64,000 bases of DNA from Bdellovibrionales bacterium (GCA_947380295.1 CANCQK010000013.1:1-64000), one strand, 5' to 3'. Shown: positions 11,201-19,669, counted from the first letter of the stretch. Notes: generated by a model not told the origin, from the letters alone. Program-made: numbers and translations.

Positions 11201-14200
11201 TTGAGGCTGAGTCCAGTCGGCAGGCTGCCTGAGGTGAGAGTGAAGGTGTAGGGGGAGAGTCCGCCGCTCACTGCGACTGACTGGTTATAAACTCGGTTGA
11301 CCCCGGCTGCGGGGAGAGTGGTCGTGCCAATCGAAAAGCTTGCTACGACGCTTAGATTTAAAGTTTTGCTGGCCGTAAGGCTGTCTCCATCGGTGACTCG
11401 AACTGCAACCGCGTAAGTTCCGGGCGTGGTTCCGGCAGTCACTGATCCTGAGATGAGTCCGGCATTCGAGATGCTGAGCCCGGGCGGAAGGCCCGAGGCG
11501 GTGTATGTGTAGCTCGAGTTGCCTCCGGTGGCACTGAGGTTAGCCGAGTAGGCGACACCTACTCGAGCGGAGACGAGTGAGCTGGTGGAAATATAAAGCA
11601 GCGGAGATACTTTCAGCGCAAATGGTTGACTTGCAGTTCCCACAGGTTGATTCTGGTCCTGAACTTGGATGGTAAAAGTTGCGGTTCCAGTCGAGGTTGG
11701 CGTCCCGGTCAGTGCTCCTGTGGTTGAGCCGAGGTTGATGCCTGCTGGTAGGCTTCCTGACGCGAGTGAGTAGGTGTACGGGGGGACTCCTCCCGTCACA
11801 GCAATGCTTCTTTGGGTGGCTGTATATTGCATGACTGGCAAAATCGAGATCGTCGGAGAGGGACTGGGTGAAGCATTCACAAAAGCGAGTGGTGAAATTG
11901 GACTGGCGTTGATGGTCAGAGTATAGGGTTTGTCCGAGTAAGATCCGAGTGAGTCCGTCACTCGAATGGTGAACGTCTGGGTCGTTGCTGCACTCAATGG
12001 AGTTCCGGTGATGGCGCCAAACTGAGAGGACGAAGAGGCTGCGAGTGCCAGCCCCAGGGGCAGCGAGCCCACCGTAGTTGAAATAGTAAAGGGAGGAATA
12101 CCACCCACAAAGGAAATTCCGTCGTTGTAAGGCATTCCTCTTTGTGCTTGAGCCAGCGAGGTATTTTGAATCATGGGTGGTGCGGGCACCGTGATGGATG
12201 GTGTGTAGGTTTTGTCTGAATAGGACCCGAGGCGATCGGTGACTCGAACGGTGAAGCTAAAAGATCCGACCGAAGTGGGGGTGAAGTTGATAAGTCCTAA
12301 ATTTTTGAAATCAGAATTGGCCGAAGAAGCATCAAATCCCGAAGGGACCGATCCCCCATTGAGAATGCTGAAGGAATAGGGCGGTGCTCCGCCGGTCACA
12401 CCAATGACCTGAGAATAAGGAATCGATTGAAATCCAGAGGGGATGCTGTTGGTCCCAATCACGGGTGTGGGCGCAGGTTGAATTTGCAAAGTAAAATCCT
12501 GGGTGGTGGCTTGTCCTGCCGAGTCTTGGGCTCGGAAGCTCAGGGTCTGAGCTCCTGCAGAGGTGGGCGTCCCACTGAGTTTAAGAGTGGTGCTTGAAAA
12601 CGAAAGCCCGAGACTGCGAAGAGTGTTCGTGGTGGGTGTGGTGAGTGTGGTCGTGACGGGAGTTACTCCTCCGGTACTGGAGATGGCTTGGTCGTAACTC
12701 TGACCCACAGTGGCAAGAGCGAGATTAGAAAGTGTGAAAGCGGGAGGATCAGGGTTGATCACTTGGATACTCAAAGTGACAGGTGCTGCAGCGGCTGAGA
12801 TCTTATCCGTTGCAGTGACACTAAAAGTTGAAGTTCCGATTTGAGTCGGTAGGCCATAAATAATTCCAGAGGAATTGATCTGTAGACCGTTCGGGAGGCT
12901 CCCCGATGCGAGGGAAATCGTGTAGGGTGGAATCCCTGATGAGACCGAAATGACGGCTGCATAGGATGCTCCGACGGTTCCATTTACAAGTGATGAGGTG
13001 GCGATGGTCGGTGGCGGAGGTGCAATAATTTGTAATGAGAGAGTTCGGGTGGAGCTACCCACTCCGTCTGAGACTTGAAACGTGATTTGAGTTCCAGACG
13101 CAGAGACCGTCGGTATACCTGATATGACACCTTGCGAACTGAGACTCAGACCACTGGGGAGTGGGTTCGGTGAGCCTGCTGCTGAGAAGTTGTAACTCCC
13201 TGTACCGTTGATAGCCGAAAGGCTTTGAGTGTAGGGGGTTCCCACGGTTCCGGTCGCGAGGGATGAGGTAATGAGAACTGGGGTAGATGGGGCATTCACT
13301 GCCAAAGTCAGCGTTCTGGCAGACGACGTGACTCCCTGTCCATCTGTAGCGGTAAATGAGAGTGAGCTTGTGCCTGAAACAGTCGGAGTACCTTGAATAA
13401 TTCCACTTGAACCAAAAAAAGTGAGACCGTTCGGGAGTGGTGTCGAAGGCGAAAGTGCAAACGTCAAAGCTCCAGTTCCGCCCGTTGCAATGAGGGTTTG
13501 AAAGTAGGTTTGCCCGGTTGTTCCAGGTGGAAGGGAATCCGTTGTCACCACGGGCCCTGCTGCATTGGCAATTGTGAGCGTGAGGCTTTCAGCTGACGAG
13601 GTATGATTAAGTCCGTCTGTGACAGTGAAATTGACAGAGCTCTGACCGGCTGCAGTGGGTGTTCCAGAAATAATACCTGATGCAGGATCTAGGCTGAGTC
13701 CTGGCGGGAGGGTTCCCAAACTCACTTGCCATTGATAAGGCAGAATGCCCCCAGTTGCGGTGAGAGGTTGAAGGTAGTAGGTCCCTGCAACGCCCGAGGT
13801 CAAGTTATGGGTTGCGATGTCTGGAGCGGCGACCCCATTGATCGTGAGGGAATAGCTTTGAGTAGAGGAGGACGAGAATCGGTCGGTCACTTTGATCTGA
13901 ATTTGAGTGGTCCCTGCTGCGGTCGGCGCTCCTGATAAAAGACCCGAGCTGCTGTCTAAGTTAAGTCCAGCGGGAAGTGCAGAAGAACCGGAAGCGAGTT
14001 CATAGGTGAGCGGCTGTGCTTTTGAGTCTGCCGCAATTACGGCTGCATAAGGTTGGCCCACGGTGCCGGGTGAGAGAAGGCTGTTGAGTAATCTCGGAGC
14101 GTCGGGTTTGTTGATTGCGAGAGAGTAATTTTGAGTGGCTGAACCGCCTGTGGAGTCGGTGACTCGAATCGTGACAGCAAAAGGACCCCCAGACGAGGAG

Positions 14201-15087
14201 GGCGTTCCACTGATGATCCCGTACCGGGTGTCTAGACTCAAGCCGATGGTGCCGAGGGAGCTATTGACGTCAGTGAAAGTCAGGGGAGGAATCCCACCTT
14301 GCACTAAAATGGCCTGCATGAAAGGCGCCCCTAATGTCGCAGTGATCAGAGAAGAGGTGCGAATCGTGGGTGCTTGAACGGATGGAAGAATAATGTTGAG
14401 AGCGGTTTGGGCTACGGATGTGGTGGCTCCATTTGAGTCCTGTGCAGAAAGTAAGATCGTGTAAGAGTTTTCAGATCCGGCGCCGGGAGTTCCTGTAATT
14501 TGACCAGAAGAGGAATTCATCGAAAGACTGACCGGTAGACCGGAAACCAAAAATGTGTAAGGAGGAATACCGCCCTGAACTGAAACGAACGCGCCAAAGG
14601 GGGACCCGACGATTGCGGCAGGAAAATTCTGGGTGAGGACTCGAAATGGCGTACTGACTCGAAGTGTAAATGAGCGCTCGATCGTTGAGCCCGCATTGGT
14701 TCCGCTACTCAATGAAGCGCGGACTCTAAAGTTATATAGGCCTACGGGATTTGCGTTTCCGATTCTGCCACTGATGAGTCCAAACGAATTGAGAGTTAGG
14801 CCAGTGGGGAGCTGGCCCGAAACGAGAGAGGTGTTGACGGATCCAGGAGCGTTTTTGAAGTTCAACAGAACGGAATAGTCTTCTCCTCGATAGGCATCTG
14901 CGAGAACACTTGTAATAGCATCGGCCCAGTCAAAGTCGAAAATACCGCCAGATGATCTAGCGGCGCTGATTCCATCGCTGCCTGACACGACTGAAAAACC
15001 AGATGTGTCGCAGCCAGCGAGGAGAGAAGCAAAAATGAAGATGCCGCAGAAGCTTGTTTTAAAGCGCGATCGGGGTGCTGTTTTCAT
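8290..15087 (-). CDS. Giant surface lipoprotein, paralogue of the downstream gene
   Basis: The product is about 2265 aa with the same architecture as its downstream neighbour: a clear lipoprotein signal (FIFASLLAGC), about 15 He_PIG Ig-like repeats, then 13 DxNxDG calcium-binding FG-GAP/VCBS motifs in the same order (for example GDLNNDGAPDFIGK and GDFNQDGKMD occur in both). The two genes are therefore an old tandem duplication that has diverged while keeping the domain order. I prefer the ATG at 15087 over the in-frame ATG at 15117. It yields a standard short signal peptide and has GAAGAG about 9 nt upstream, whereas 15117 has no ribosome site. The product is probably anchored in the outer membrane and exposed, acting with the barrel and the FliF/FliG-like protein encoded just upstream. 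Confidence 0.83.
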   Translation of the reverse strand: MKTAPRSRFKTSFCGIFIFASLLAGCDTSGFSVVSGSDGISAARSSGGIFDFDWADAITSVLADAYRGEDYSVLLNFKNAPGSVNTSLVSGQLPTGLTLNSFGLISGRIGNANPVGLYNFRVRASLSSGTNAGSTIERSFTLRVSTPFRVLTQNFPAAIVGSPFGAFVSVQGGIPPYTFLVSGLPVSLSMNSSSGQITGTPGAGSENSYTILLSAQDSNGATTSVAQTALNIILPSVQAPTIRTSSLITATLGAPFMQAILVQGGIPPLTFTDVNSSLGTIGLSLDTRYGIISGTPSSSGGPFAVTIRVTDSTGGSATQNYSLAINKPDAPRLLNSLLSPGTVGQPYAAVIAADSKAQPLTYELASGSSALPAGLNLDSSSGLLSGAPTAAGTTQIQIKVTDRFSSSSTQSYSLTINGVAAPDIATHNLTSGVAGTYYLQPLTATGGILPYQWQVSLGTLPPGLSLDPASGIISGTPTAAGQSSVNFTVTDGLNHTSSAESLTLTIANAAGPVVTTDSLPPGTTGQTYFQTLIATGGTGALTFALSPSTPLPNGLTFFGSSGIIQGTPTVSGTSSLSFTATDGQGVTSSARTLTLAVNAPSTPVLITSSLATGTVGTPYTQSLSAINGTGSYNFSAAGSPNPLPSGLSLSSQGVISGIPTVSASGTQITFQVSDGVGSSTRTLSLQIIAPPPPTIATSSLVNGTVGASYAAVISVSSGIPPYTISLASGSLPNGLQINSSGIIYGLPTQIGTSTFSVTATDKISAAAAPVTLSIQVINPDPPAFTLSNLALATVGQSYDQAISSTGGVTPVTTTLTTPTTNTLRSLGLSFSSTTLKLSGTPTSAGAQTLSFRAQDSAGQATTQDFTLQIQPAPTPVIGTNSIPSGFQSIPYSQVIGVTGGAPPYSFSILNGGSVPSGFDASSANSDFKNLGLINFTPTSVGSFSFTVRVTDRLGSYSDKTYTPSITVPAPPMIQNTSLAQAQRGMPYNDGISFVGGIPPFTISTTVGSLPLGLALAASSSSQFGAITGTPLSAATTQTFTIRVTDSLGSYSDKPYTLTINASPISPLAFVNASPSPSPTISILPVMQYTATQRSIAVTGGVPPYTYSLASGSLPAGINLGSTTGALTGTPTSTGTATFTIQVQDQNQPVGTASQPFALKVSPLLYISTSSLVSARVGVAYSANLSATGGNSSYTYTASGLPPGLSISNAGLISGSVTAGTTPGTYAVAVRVTDGDSLTASKTLNLSVVASFSIGTTTLPAAGVNRVYNQSVAVSGGLSPYTFTLTSGSLPTGLSLNSFTGAITGTVAPRTAEVASGATSFTVQAADSSGLTATQALTLAVVIPPTVQDDISNPLRTAGLGIKYNDYVMISGGKGALTYAATGLPTGLSINATSGFITGTPSSAAGTYSVAVTATDSVGLVGTRNKKFTLVSSGQSTFSMDTGVMSPLGGPNGPNRTAMSQMIAADLNNDGITDLLISGTTNNEIVAAIGNGDGTFSSTGYGTTSAKAPGYLATADLDGDGRQDVIINRNADNSFEIVKGDGIWTGAALTRQVVSLTNPQQIAVGDLNGDGKVDWAIPNWTANQVLIYLNCGFNGATVMYGGVSTPCTTGQSIVNYYVTAQTLTLSSPIAAALIDLDGDGKLDLVSTGWTNRNAYFFKGNGDGTFNTTVKTYNSPFVTPNGNWWAGAISPGVNNSFNYDLNSDGNKDVVVELQDGVAVLFGRGANAFSQGPFSGYVQLLSPEIGNQGNNYHALVADINGDACPDIVTIFNAQNQGYGQRGSVQLWYNQKNVQGTCTGIFGNKRYINPGGYSSWVAAGTFYTGSTRPDLTANFWNNYGRLVSWKNDRTAYGYSSFNKVDSLSGPFFYASPPAYDGPMSSAPIVGDLNNDGAPDFIGKSSGVSTVYLGSPSIPGNYQILSQTVGTGDIGPYSQQSRQLALADFDGDGDLDLVSANWNSSNFGSVNIAIGVGDGTFSKSNLLSIDQSGCTVMINGNIYGVGALAVTTGDFNQDGKMDFAVGHGCAPGGSQVARISVFFGKGNGTFNATPTILSPNGNRVDVLTSVDVNQDGKLDLVSLSNQGFLQVYLGVGDGTFGASKTCTTGLGSQTYQNLDVGDLNNDGWLDFVVAASNHINWVVCAGTSSLGNNYVATNGTTFSGPSAWNNFQSARIVDWNNDGKLDVAAVKLYGGGVHYYSNISKSDGSSLIGVATLSTPTRVFGLPNQSGFTSYANPVYADLNGDGLPDMLNACYEGGSTTNTSFGLSLNQSF

Positions 15088-15140
15088 TTTTTTTCGCTCT
15101 TCAAAAGTTAAGTTCATTATTTATATTCTATTAAGAAATA

Positions 15141-15719
15141 TTAAAAATTAAAACTAATACCTGCGACTCCACTGATGATGTTGATTGCTCGATCAACTCC
15201 ATTAACTGATACGTAGCGAATCGCTGCGTTCAGTTCGATGGGGTTGAAAAGTGCGTATTTAAAGCCAATAATTCCGCCGTATCCAATGAAATTGATGGAT
15301 GAGTTGGAAAGTTGTCTTTGGTTAAATGAGATGCCGAGATACGGTTTGAATGCTTCCATGCTTTCGATTGATATAATATTTCGATCGCCAGATGGACTCG
15401 CTTTCCGAGTAATCGTGAAAGGAAAATAATAGACTGCTAAATCAAATCCATAGCAAACGTAAGAGCTTACGAAGTTCATCGAGTCCACTGAATAGCCCAG
15501 GCCGACTTCGAATCGTGAGAGAAGGTCCTTGCGGTACTCGAGTTGATAACTCCCGAGAGAGAATGAGCTACCTGTTTTATTCGTAGACTTGAGGGTGCTT
15601 CCTAAATAGAACGCACCCAAAGAAAAGTTAACCTCATGCGCGAATGCAGGTGGTGTGAAAAAAAGTAGGAGGCCAGCCAGAAGCGCGCTTTTGAGAGAAA
15701 AATTAAGCCACCTCATCAT
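15141..15719 (-). CDS. Predicted small outer-membrane beta-barrel protein
   Basis: The 192-aa product has a clear signal peptide (SLKSALLAGLLLFFTPPAFA). The mature part has alternating hydrophobic and polar strands, many Gly/Tyr/Phe, and a terminal aromatic strand (GVAGISFNF) as in outer-membrane barrels. The longer reading frame opens at 15806, but the start at 15719 is preferred because GAGG lies 6 nt upstream and the signal peptide begins there. This start overlaps the upstream FliF/FliG-like gene by 17 bp, so translation is probably coupled. The stop is followed after about 54 bp by the preferred start of the giant lipoprotein gene. No specific barrel family is recognised. Given its place in the operon, it may be the outer-membrane partner of the inner-membrane ring-like protein. 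Confidence 0.65.
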   Translation of the reverse strand: MMRWLNFSLKSALLAGLLLFFTPPAFAHEVNFSLGAFYLGSTLKSTNKTGSSFSLGSYQLEYRKDLLSRFEVGLGYSVDSMNFVSSYVCYGFDLAVYYFPFTITRKASPSGDRNIISIESMEAFKPYLGISFNQRQLSNSSINFIGYGGIIGFKYALFNPIELNAAIRYVSVNGVDRAINIISGVAGISFNF

Positions 15720-17499
15720 TTGATTCCTCAGGTAATTCAACGGATTCTTCCTGTTTTTTCTGCTGGGTTGCGCTGAGTTCTTCTTCTTTTTGTCGAATTT
15801 GAGCAATTTTTTCTTGGTTCTTTTTTGTGGTTTCGATGACGTTTTTTACTGTTTTTCGTGCTTTTGTAATTTGTTCTGTCGTTGGATTCTTTTGGTCGAG
15901 TTGTCTCATCGCTTGAGAAAAGAACATCTTTTGTTTTTCGTTGAGGTGGATTTCGAATTTGTTACGTTCCTTTTTCGGGATATCAAAAAGCGCGATAATC
16001 AGTTCATGAAAAGGAATCGAAGTAACTGATTCACTGATGATTTCTGGAGATTCTTCAAAAATTCTAAAAAAAGGCGTTCTAATACGGTGGATAAAAGAAT
16101 TTTTATTAAGAGAGTTATAGAGTTCTTTTTCTTCGTCAATATTAGCCGTGTTGAGCCAGTCGATAATTTCGATTTCTTCAACGTATTGTTTGACTTGGTT
16201 AGGTGTCGTGAGAGGCTTAAGGTTTAGTGCCATCTCAGAAAGTGCCTCGATTGTATTTTTGGGGATCGGGGCACTTTGACTCTTCTCAATGAGAATTGCC
16301 CACTTTCCTGGAAAGCACTCTCGAGCGAGACGAATTGCTAGGGCTTTGGGGAAGCGCTTGAGGATCGTCATGCCCACTTCAACATCCGAGTTTCTAAAAA
16401 ACAGAGTGACTTCGTCATTGAGACGCCAAGCATAGATCGCAAGTTGTTCTAATTCTGGTTTTGCATCCATATCAATCAGCCTGAGCAGGCTTTGAATGAT
16501 ATCGATGCATTGAGAATCGATTCGTCCTGCTTGTTGAATGGACTGGAGCCAATAGAGTTGTGAACTCAGCGATAGGCAGGTGTTTCGCATCGATGCAGGC
16601 ATCACGCCTAAAATAGCGCCGAGAAGTGGTGGGTTGCTCTTGCCAATTTCATCCAGGGCAATCATTTGTCGCAGATTCGGAAATGATTTTTGGCTCACAA
16701 GGCCTTCGATCATCTTTGTGGCGATTTCAGTCACTTGAACCGTGTCGAGGGTTTGGAGTGAAATGGATTCCCCGCCCATCTTTGACTTGGAGGATTCTGG
16801 TTCACGTGCGAGAGGCATTAACGGTGCGGCGCTAGCTGCAGAGTTGGAGTTTCCTGAGTTGCTTGCGCGGAGGGTCGACAGGACCTGACCGAGTCGTTTT
16901 GCCGACATTCGGTTGATGAAGAACAGCCCGCCCAGGAGCGTTAAGATCCCGAAAAGACCGAGCAATCCGAGGGTATAAGGGATGGGCTGTCGGTCCCAGT
17001 TTCTTCTCTCAATCTTGATTTCGTCTCGTGCCGGACTGAGGTGAAGGAGGGCAAAAATTGAGTTCTTAATTTCGTCAGATTCGTCATCTCTCACAGATTG
17101 AGGAATGGAGATTTGGACGGAGACTTTTTTTACTCTGAGAAGCAGGTCAAAAAGAGTTTGTTTGGGGTCGTCCCATTCGTCCAAGTTTTCATCCAGGAGA
17201 GAGTCCATTAAAGGGAGGTCTTCTGAGGGTTCGGATTTTTTGCTTCCCCGTTTTGAGCTGGTTTCACTTCTCTCCACTCGAAACATAGGGTCAATGCTGA
17301 CGGTGACTAAGAATGGTTTTTCGGGAAAGCGTCCCTTGAGGTAGGTGCCCGCATCGCGGGTGAGCTTATCCTCGAGTTCTGCAGCTCGGGGATGTTTCTG
17401 CAAAAGATCAGCCTGGGTCTGGTAAATTCCTGTCCCTGAGAGACCGGTACCGACTAAAATCAGGAGTGCAGTTTTTAGGAGATTCTTTAAGCGTGTCAC
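15703..17499 (-). CDS. FliF (MS-ring C-terminal part)/FliG-like chimeric membrane protein
   Basis: The 598-aa product does not match a normal flagellar gene. TM1 is at about residues 8-24. Residues about 36-80 (LEDKLTRDAGTYL, FLVTVSIDPMF) and 120-165 (VKKVSVQISIP, LLHLSPARDEIKI) follow the FliF C-terminal domain pattern, interrupted by an acidic loop. TM2 is at about 174-196. Residues about 255-560 resemble FliG middle and C-terminal domains. The last part (HELIIALFDIPKKERNKFEI, then ITKARKTVKNVI) lines up with the FliG torque-helix region and its final helix. An acidic/Gln-rich coiled tail ends the protein. The start is GTG with GAGG 4 nt upstream. It is the first gene of an operon with a barrel and two giant lipoproteins. 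The fold assignment is by eye and is inference. Confidence 0.6.
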   Translation of the reverse strand: MTRLKNLLKTALLILVGTGLSGTGIYQTQADLLQKHPRAAELEDKLTRDAGTYLKGRFPEKPFLVTVSIDPMFRVERSETSSKRGSKKSEPSEDLPLMDSLLDENLDEWDDPKQTLFDLLLRVKKVSVQISIPQSVRDDESDEIKNSIFALLHLSPARDEIKIERRNWDRQPIPYTLGLLGLFGILTLLGGLFFINRMSAKRLGQVLSTLRASNSGNSNSAASAAPLMPLAREPESSKSKMGGESISLQTLDTVQVTEIATKMIEGLVSQKSFPNLRQMIALDEIGKSNPPLLGAILGVMPASMRNTCLSLSSQLYWLQSIQQAGRIDSQCIDIIQSLLRLIDMDAKPELEQLAIYAWRLNDEVTLFFRNSDVEVGMTILKRFPKALAIRLARECFPGKWAILIEKSQSAPIPKNTIEALSEMALNLKPLTTPNQVKQYVEEIEIIDWLNTANIDEEKELYNSLNKNSFIHRIRTPFFRIFEESPEIISESVTSIPFHELIIALFDIPKKERNKFEIHLNEKQKMFFSQAMRQLDQKNPTTEQITKARKTVKNVIETTKKNQEKIAQIRQKEEELSATQQKKQEESVELPEESNDEVA

Positions 17500-17812
17500 G
17501 TGACCTCACTCTTTCTTACTCTTCAGATCGGACATGAGTCGAAAAAAGTTGAGGAAATGTTGAACTATTGGTTAGGCCGCTCGACGTAGAGGTTGTCTTA
17601 TGAGTTGTCAGTTTTTTTTGAGATTGTCTAAAACTTCGTCACTTCATTTAAAGGTTTAGGTTTCACTCATTCTATAAGTTCTTGAATTAAATAAATAAAA
17701 TATAAATTAAATTGGGCACGGACTTTGCTTCTAGTTTAGTCAAGTGATGCACTGTGTCTAGATAGATTAGTGATCAACTTTTGAACGGGATGAAAATAAA
17801 AAAGGGATGGTT
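17500..17812. promoter_or_regulatory. Divergent intergenic region with presumed promoters
   Basis: This 313-bp gap separates the leftward FliF/FliG-like operon from the rightward subtilase gene, so it should hold both promoters. It is AT-rich at about 17680-17715 (runs of TAAAT and TATAAATT) on the subtilase side. I cannot place convincing -35/-10 pairs by eye, and I see no repeats, RNA gene or small ORF here. Confidence 0.4.
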
Positions 17813-18985
17813 ATGGATCGGATTTTTGAAAATCTACGAAGACAGTCTGAGTCCTTCAAGATTTACGGCCTAGCCACCCTTGCCTTGGTGGTCAGTTTGA
17901 CGGCTTTAAATCCTGCTTTTGCTAAGGATAATCAAAAATTCTATTCATCTGATTTGATTCATTCTTTGAAAAATTGGGGAATCTACAGTTCGAGTCGTGC
18001 ACCTTTAGGTGTTCCTCGTGCCGATATCAGTGCGGTCGATGCTTGGCGAATTCAAGAAGGTAAGCCCGAAGTGGTGGTTGCTGTAATCGATACGGGTATT
18101 GATCTCAATCATCGAGACTTGGCCAAAAACCTTTGGCATGATCCCGCTCATCCCAAATCAGGTATCTTTGGGATGAATTTTGTCAACCCGGGCAAGAATC
18201 CGATCGACGATCACGGTCATGGTACCCATGTAGCTGGGATCATTGATGGTGAACTCGATCCTGGATTGGGAGTCAGTGGTGTTGCTCATCATGTTTCGAT
18301 TATGCCCCTGAAGTATTACGCCGAGGGCGCTTCGGGAATGGTCAATTTAAATCATACGATCGAGGCTATTCAGTACGCTGTAGATCACGGTGCTCGAATC
18401 ATTAACTACAGCGGGGGCGGCCCTGAGTTTTCTCAAAGGGAATATGAAGCGATCAAGCGCGCTGAGGCTAAGGGAATTCTTTTTATCGCAGCAGCAGGAA
18501 ATGAAGGCGAAGATATTGATCAGGCTAAGAATTATTACTTCCCGGCATCTTATACCAATCCCGAGGTTCCAGCCTATCGTCGTGCGGGTGTGAGCCGCCC
18601 AAGTAATATGATAGTCGTCGCTGCAACTAATGAGGAAAATAACCTGATTTCAGCCTCGAATTGGGGTGCGAAATCGGTCGATGTCGCAGCTCCAGGTGAA
18701 AATATTCTGAGTACTTTACCCAACGGGCGCACTGGGATGATGTCAGGGACCTCTCAATCTACGGCGTTCGCTAGTGGCGTGGCGGCTTTGATTCTTTCGG
18801 AGAATCCTCGTCTGACCCCCCAAGAAGTTAAAACGATTATGATTCAAAGTTCCGAGCACGTAGACCAGCTTCAGGGTAAAGTGCTGGCCGCTGGACATCT
18901 GAACGTCTTTGAAGCGGTGAAAAGAGCTCGAACCTGGGTGGGGCCTCGAGTCAATATTTTAGCCCATTCTCAAGTTACGCAGTGA
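17813..18985 (+). CDS. Secreted subtilisin-like serine protease (peptidase S8)
   Basis: The 390-aa product has the full S8 catalytic triad: Asp in AVIDTGIDLNHRD (about residue 93), His in HGHGTHVAG (about 136) and Ser in MSGTSQSTAFASG (about 311), plus the oxyanion-type AAAGNEG motif. A signal peptide ends near NPAFA. Only about 40 residues separate it from the catalytic domain, so a classical I9 pro-domain seems absent. I chose the ATG at 17813 rather than 17807, because AGGG lies 6 nt before it but would overlap the first ATG. The product is probably periplasmic or secreted. The last 82 bp of the gene are part of a 123-bp segment repeated at 21837. Confidence 0.93.
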   Translation: MDRIFENLRRQSESFKIYGLATLALVVSLTALNPAFAKDNQKFYSSDLIHSLKNWGIYSSSRAPLGVPRADISAVDAWRIQEGKPEVVVAVIDTGIDLNHRDLAKNLWHDPAHPKSGIFGMNFVNPGKNPIDDHGHGTHVAGIIDGELDPGLGVSGVAHHVSIMPLKYYAEGASGMVNLNHTIEAIQYAVDHGARIINYSGGGPEFSQREYEAIKRAEAKGILFIAAAGNEGEDIDQAKNYYFPASYTNPEVPAYRRAGVSRPSNMIVVAATNEENNLISASNWGAKSVDVAAPGENILSTLPNGRTGMMSGTSQSTAFASGVAALILSENPRLTPQEVKTIMIQSSEHVDQLQGKVLAAGHLNVFEAVKRARTWVGPRVNILAHSQVTQ

Positions 18986-19026
18986 CATCTCAACGGTTTC
19001 AAATTAAAATTTGAGGCACATGCCCC
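18904..19026 (+). repeat. 123-bp direct repeat, left copy (subtilase 3' end to lnt start)
   Basis: The sequence from CGTCTTTGAAGCGGTG in the subtilase gene through its stop codon, an AT palindrome (TCAAATTAAAATTTGA) and GAGGCACATGCCCC is repeated at 21837-21959 with four mismatches and no gaps. The left copy carries the intact subtilase end and stops seven bases into a copy of the lnt start (ATGCCCC). The two copies bound a foreign-looking 2.8 kb segment. Confidence 0.93.
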
Positions 19027-19276
19027 TCGATAGGTGGGGACGGAGCAATGCGCACATTAAGTGCGGCAGCAGATCATCCGTGTACTTTACTTTTGGGCCT
19101 GGATGAGCCCTGGTTCCCTGGCCTTCAGAATTTAAAATCTGAATCGCATGATCCCTCGACACATTCAGAAATCCACAGACTTCGGTGATCAACAACGATT
19201 TTCCTTGGCGAGACTCAAACTCTTTATAGCATTCTCGCTGCCTACTGATATAAATGGCCTTGTCTTCGTTGCTCAT
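19027..19276 (-). pseudogene. Truncated transposase/integrase N-terminus
   Basis: The roughly 83-codon fragment starts at an ATG at 19276 and reads about 83 residues until it meets the direct-repeat junction at 19026; the last eight codons to the stop at 19004 come from the repeat and are spurious. The pattern ITEVCGFLNVSRDHAIQIL (a helix-turn-helix), then HPGPKVKYTDDLLPHL resembles the N-terminus of integrase-type transposases, which have an HTH, then an RGRPxKYD-like linker, then the DDE domain. The DDE catalytic domain is missing. This is a remnant of a mobile element at the left edge of the inserted segment. The family call is inference. Confidence 0.5.
19036..19045. repeat. Solo GGGGACGGAG core at left edge of the insert
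   Basis: GGGGACGGAG lies 10 bp inside the left end of the insert bounded by the 123-bp repeats. It is the same core as in the REP-like copies beside the Y1 transposase. A pair of related cores occurs at the right end of the insert (21759-21825), so both edges of the insert carry this motif. Confidence 0.45.
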
Positions 19277-19498
19277 GATTGCCCTCCTCGGTAAAGGTTA
19301 ATTCTTAGTAAAATCAACTATTCACCGAGCTGCGCCGTGAGTCAACGAGGACGCATCTCACAACTTACGCCGCCTAAATACCGGCATTTAATACGAATCA
19401 ATGCGGGCTCCCCCCTCTTTTTTTTGACACAGTTGAAAAAAAATTAAGTAAGAGTAAATTTTTAAGTGGTGCAACACCAAAAAAAAATGGAGGATTTC

Positions 19499-19669
19499 AT
19501 GAAAATTAGGATGAATTCGTCAAGACTCAGCAACTCAATCTTGGAGATCACCCTTGGGCTTTTATTGGTTTTATCGATCAATTGCTCCAAGTCGAAGCAG
19601 CCGGGTTCCAATCCTAACCTAAATAGTCCAGGAGCCTCACAAACGCACCTACGATTTGGCACAAAATGA
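19499..19669 (+). CDS. Small predicted lipoprotein
   Basis: The 56-aa product starts at the ATG at 19499, chosen because GGAGG lies about 6 nt upstream. An in-frame upstream extension to 19466 has no ribosome site. A hydrophobic stretch (ILEITLGLLLVLSI) is followed by NCSKSKQPGSN, a plausible but non-ideal lipobox, since Asn at -1 is uncommon. The mature peptide would be only about 27 residues and rich in Pro/Ser/Asn. Its stop overlaps the start of the following large gene by 4 bp (ATGA), so the two are co-translated. Function is unknown. It may be an accessory or leader lipoprotein for the neighbour. Confidence 0.5.
   Translation: MKIRMNSSRLSNSILEITLGLLLVLSINCSKSKQPGSNPNLNSPGASQTHLRFGTK

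Noticed and set aside
1339..15087. Integrin homologues because of FG-GAP repeats
   Set aside because: FG-GAP/VCBS repeats are common in bacterial surface proteins; no integrin-specific domains (I-domain, thigh, calf) are present.
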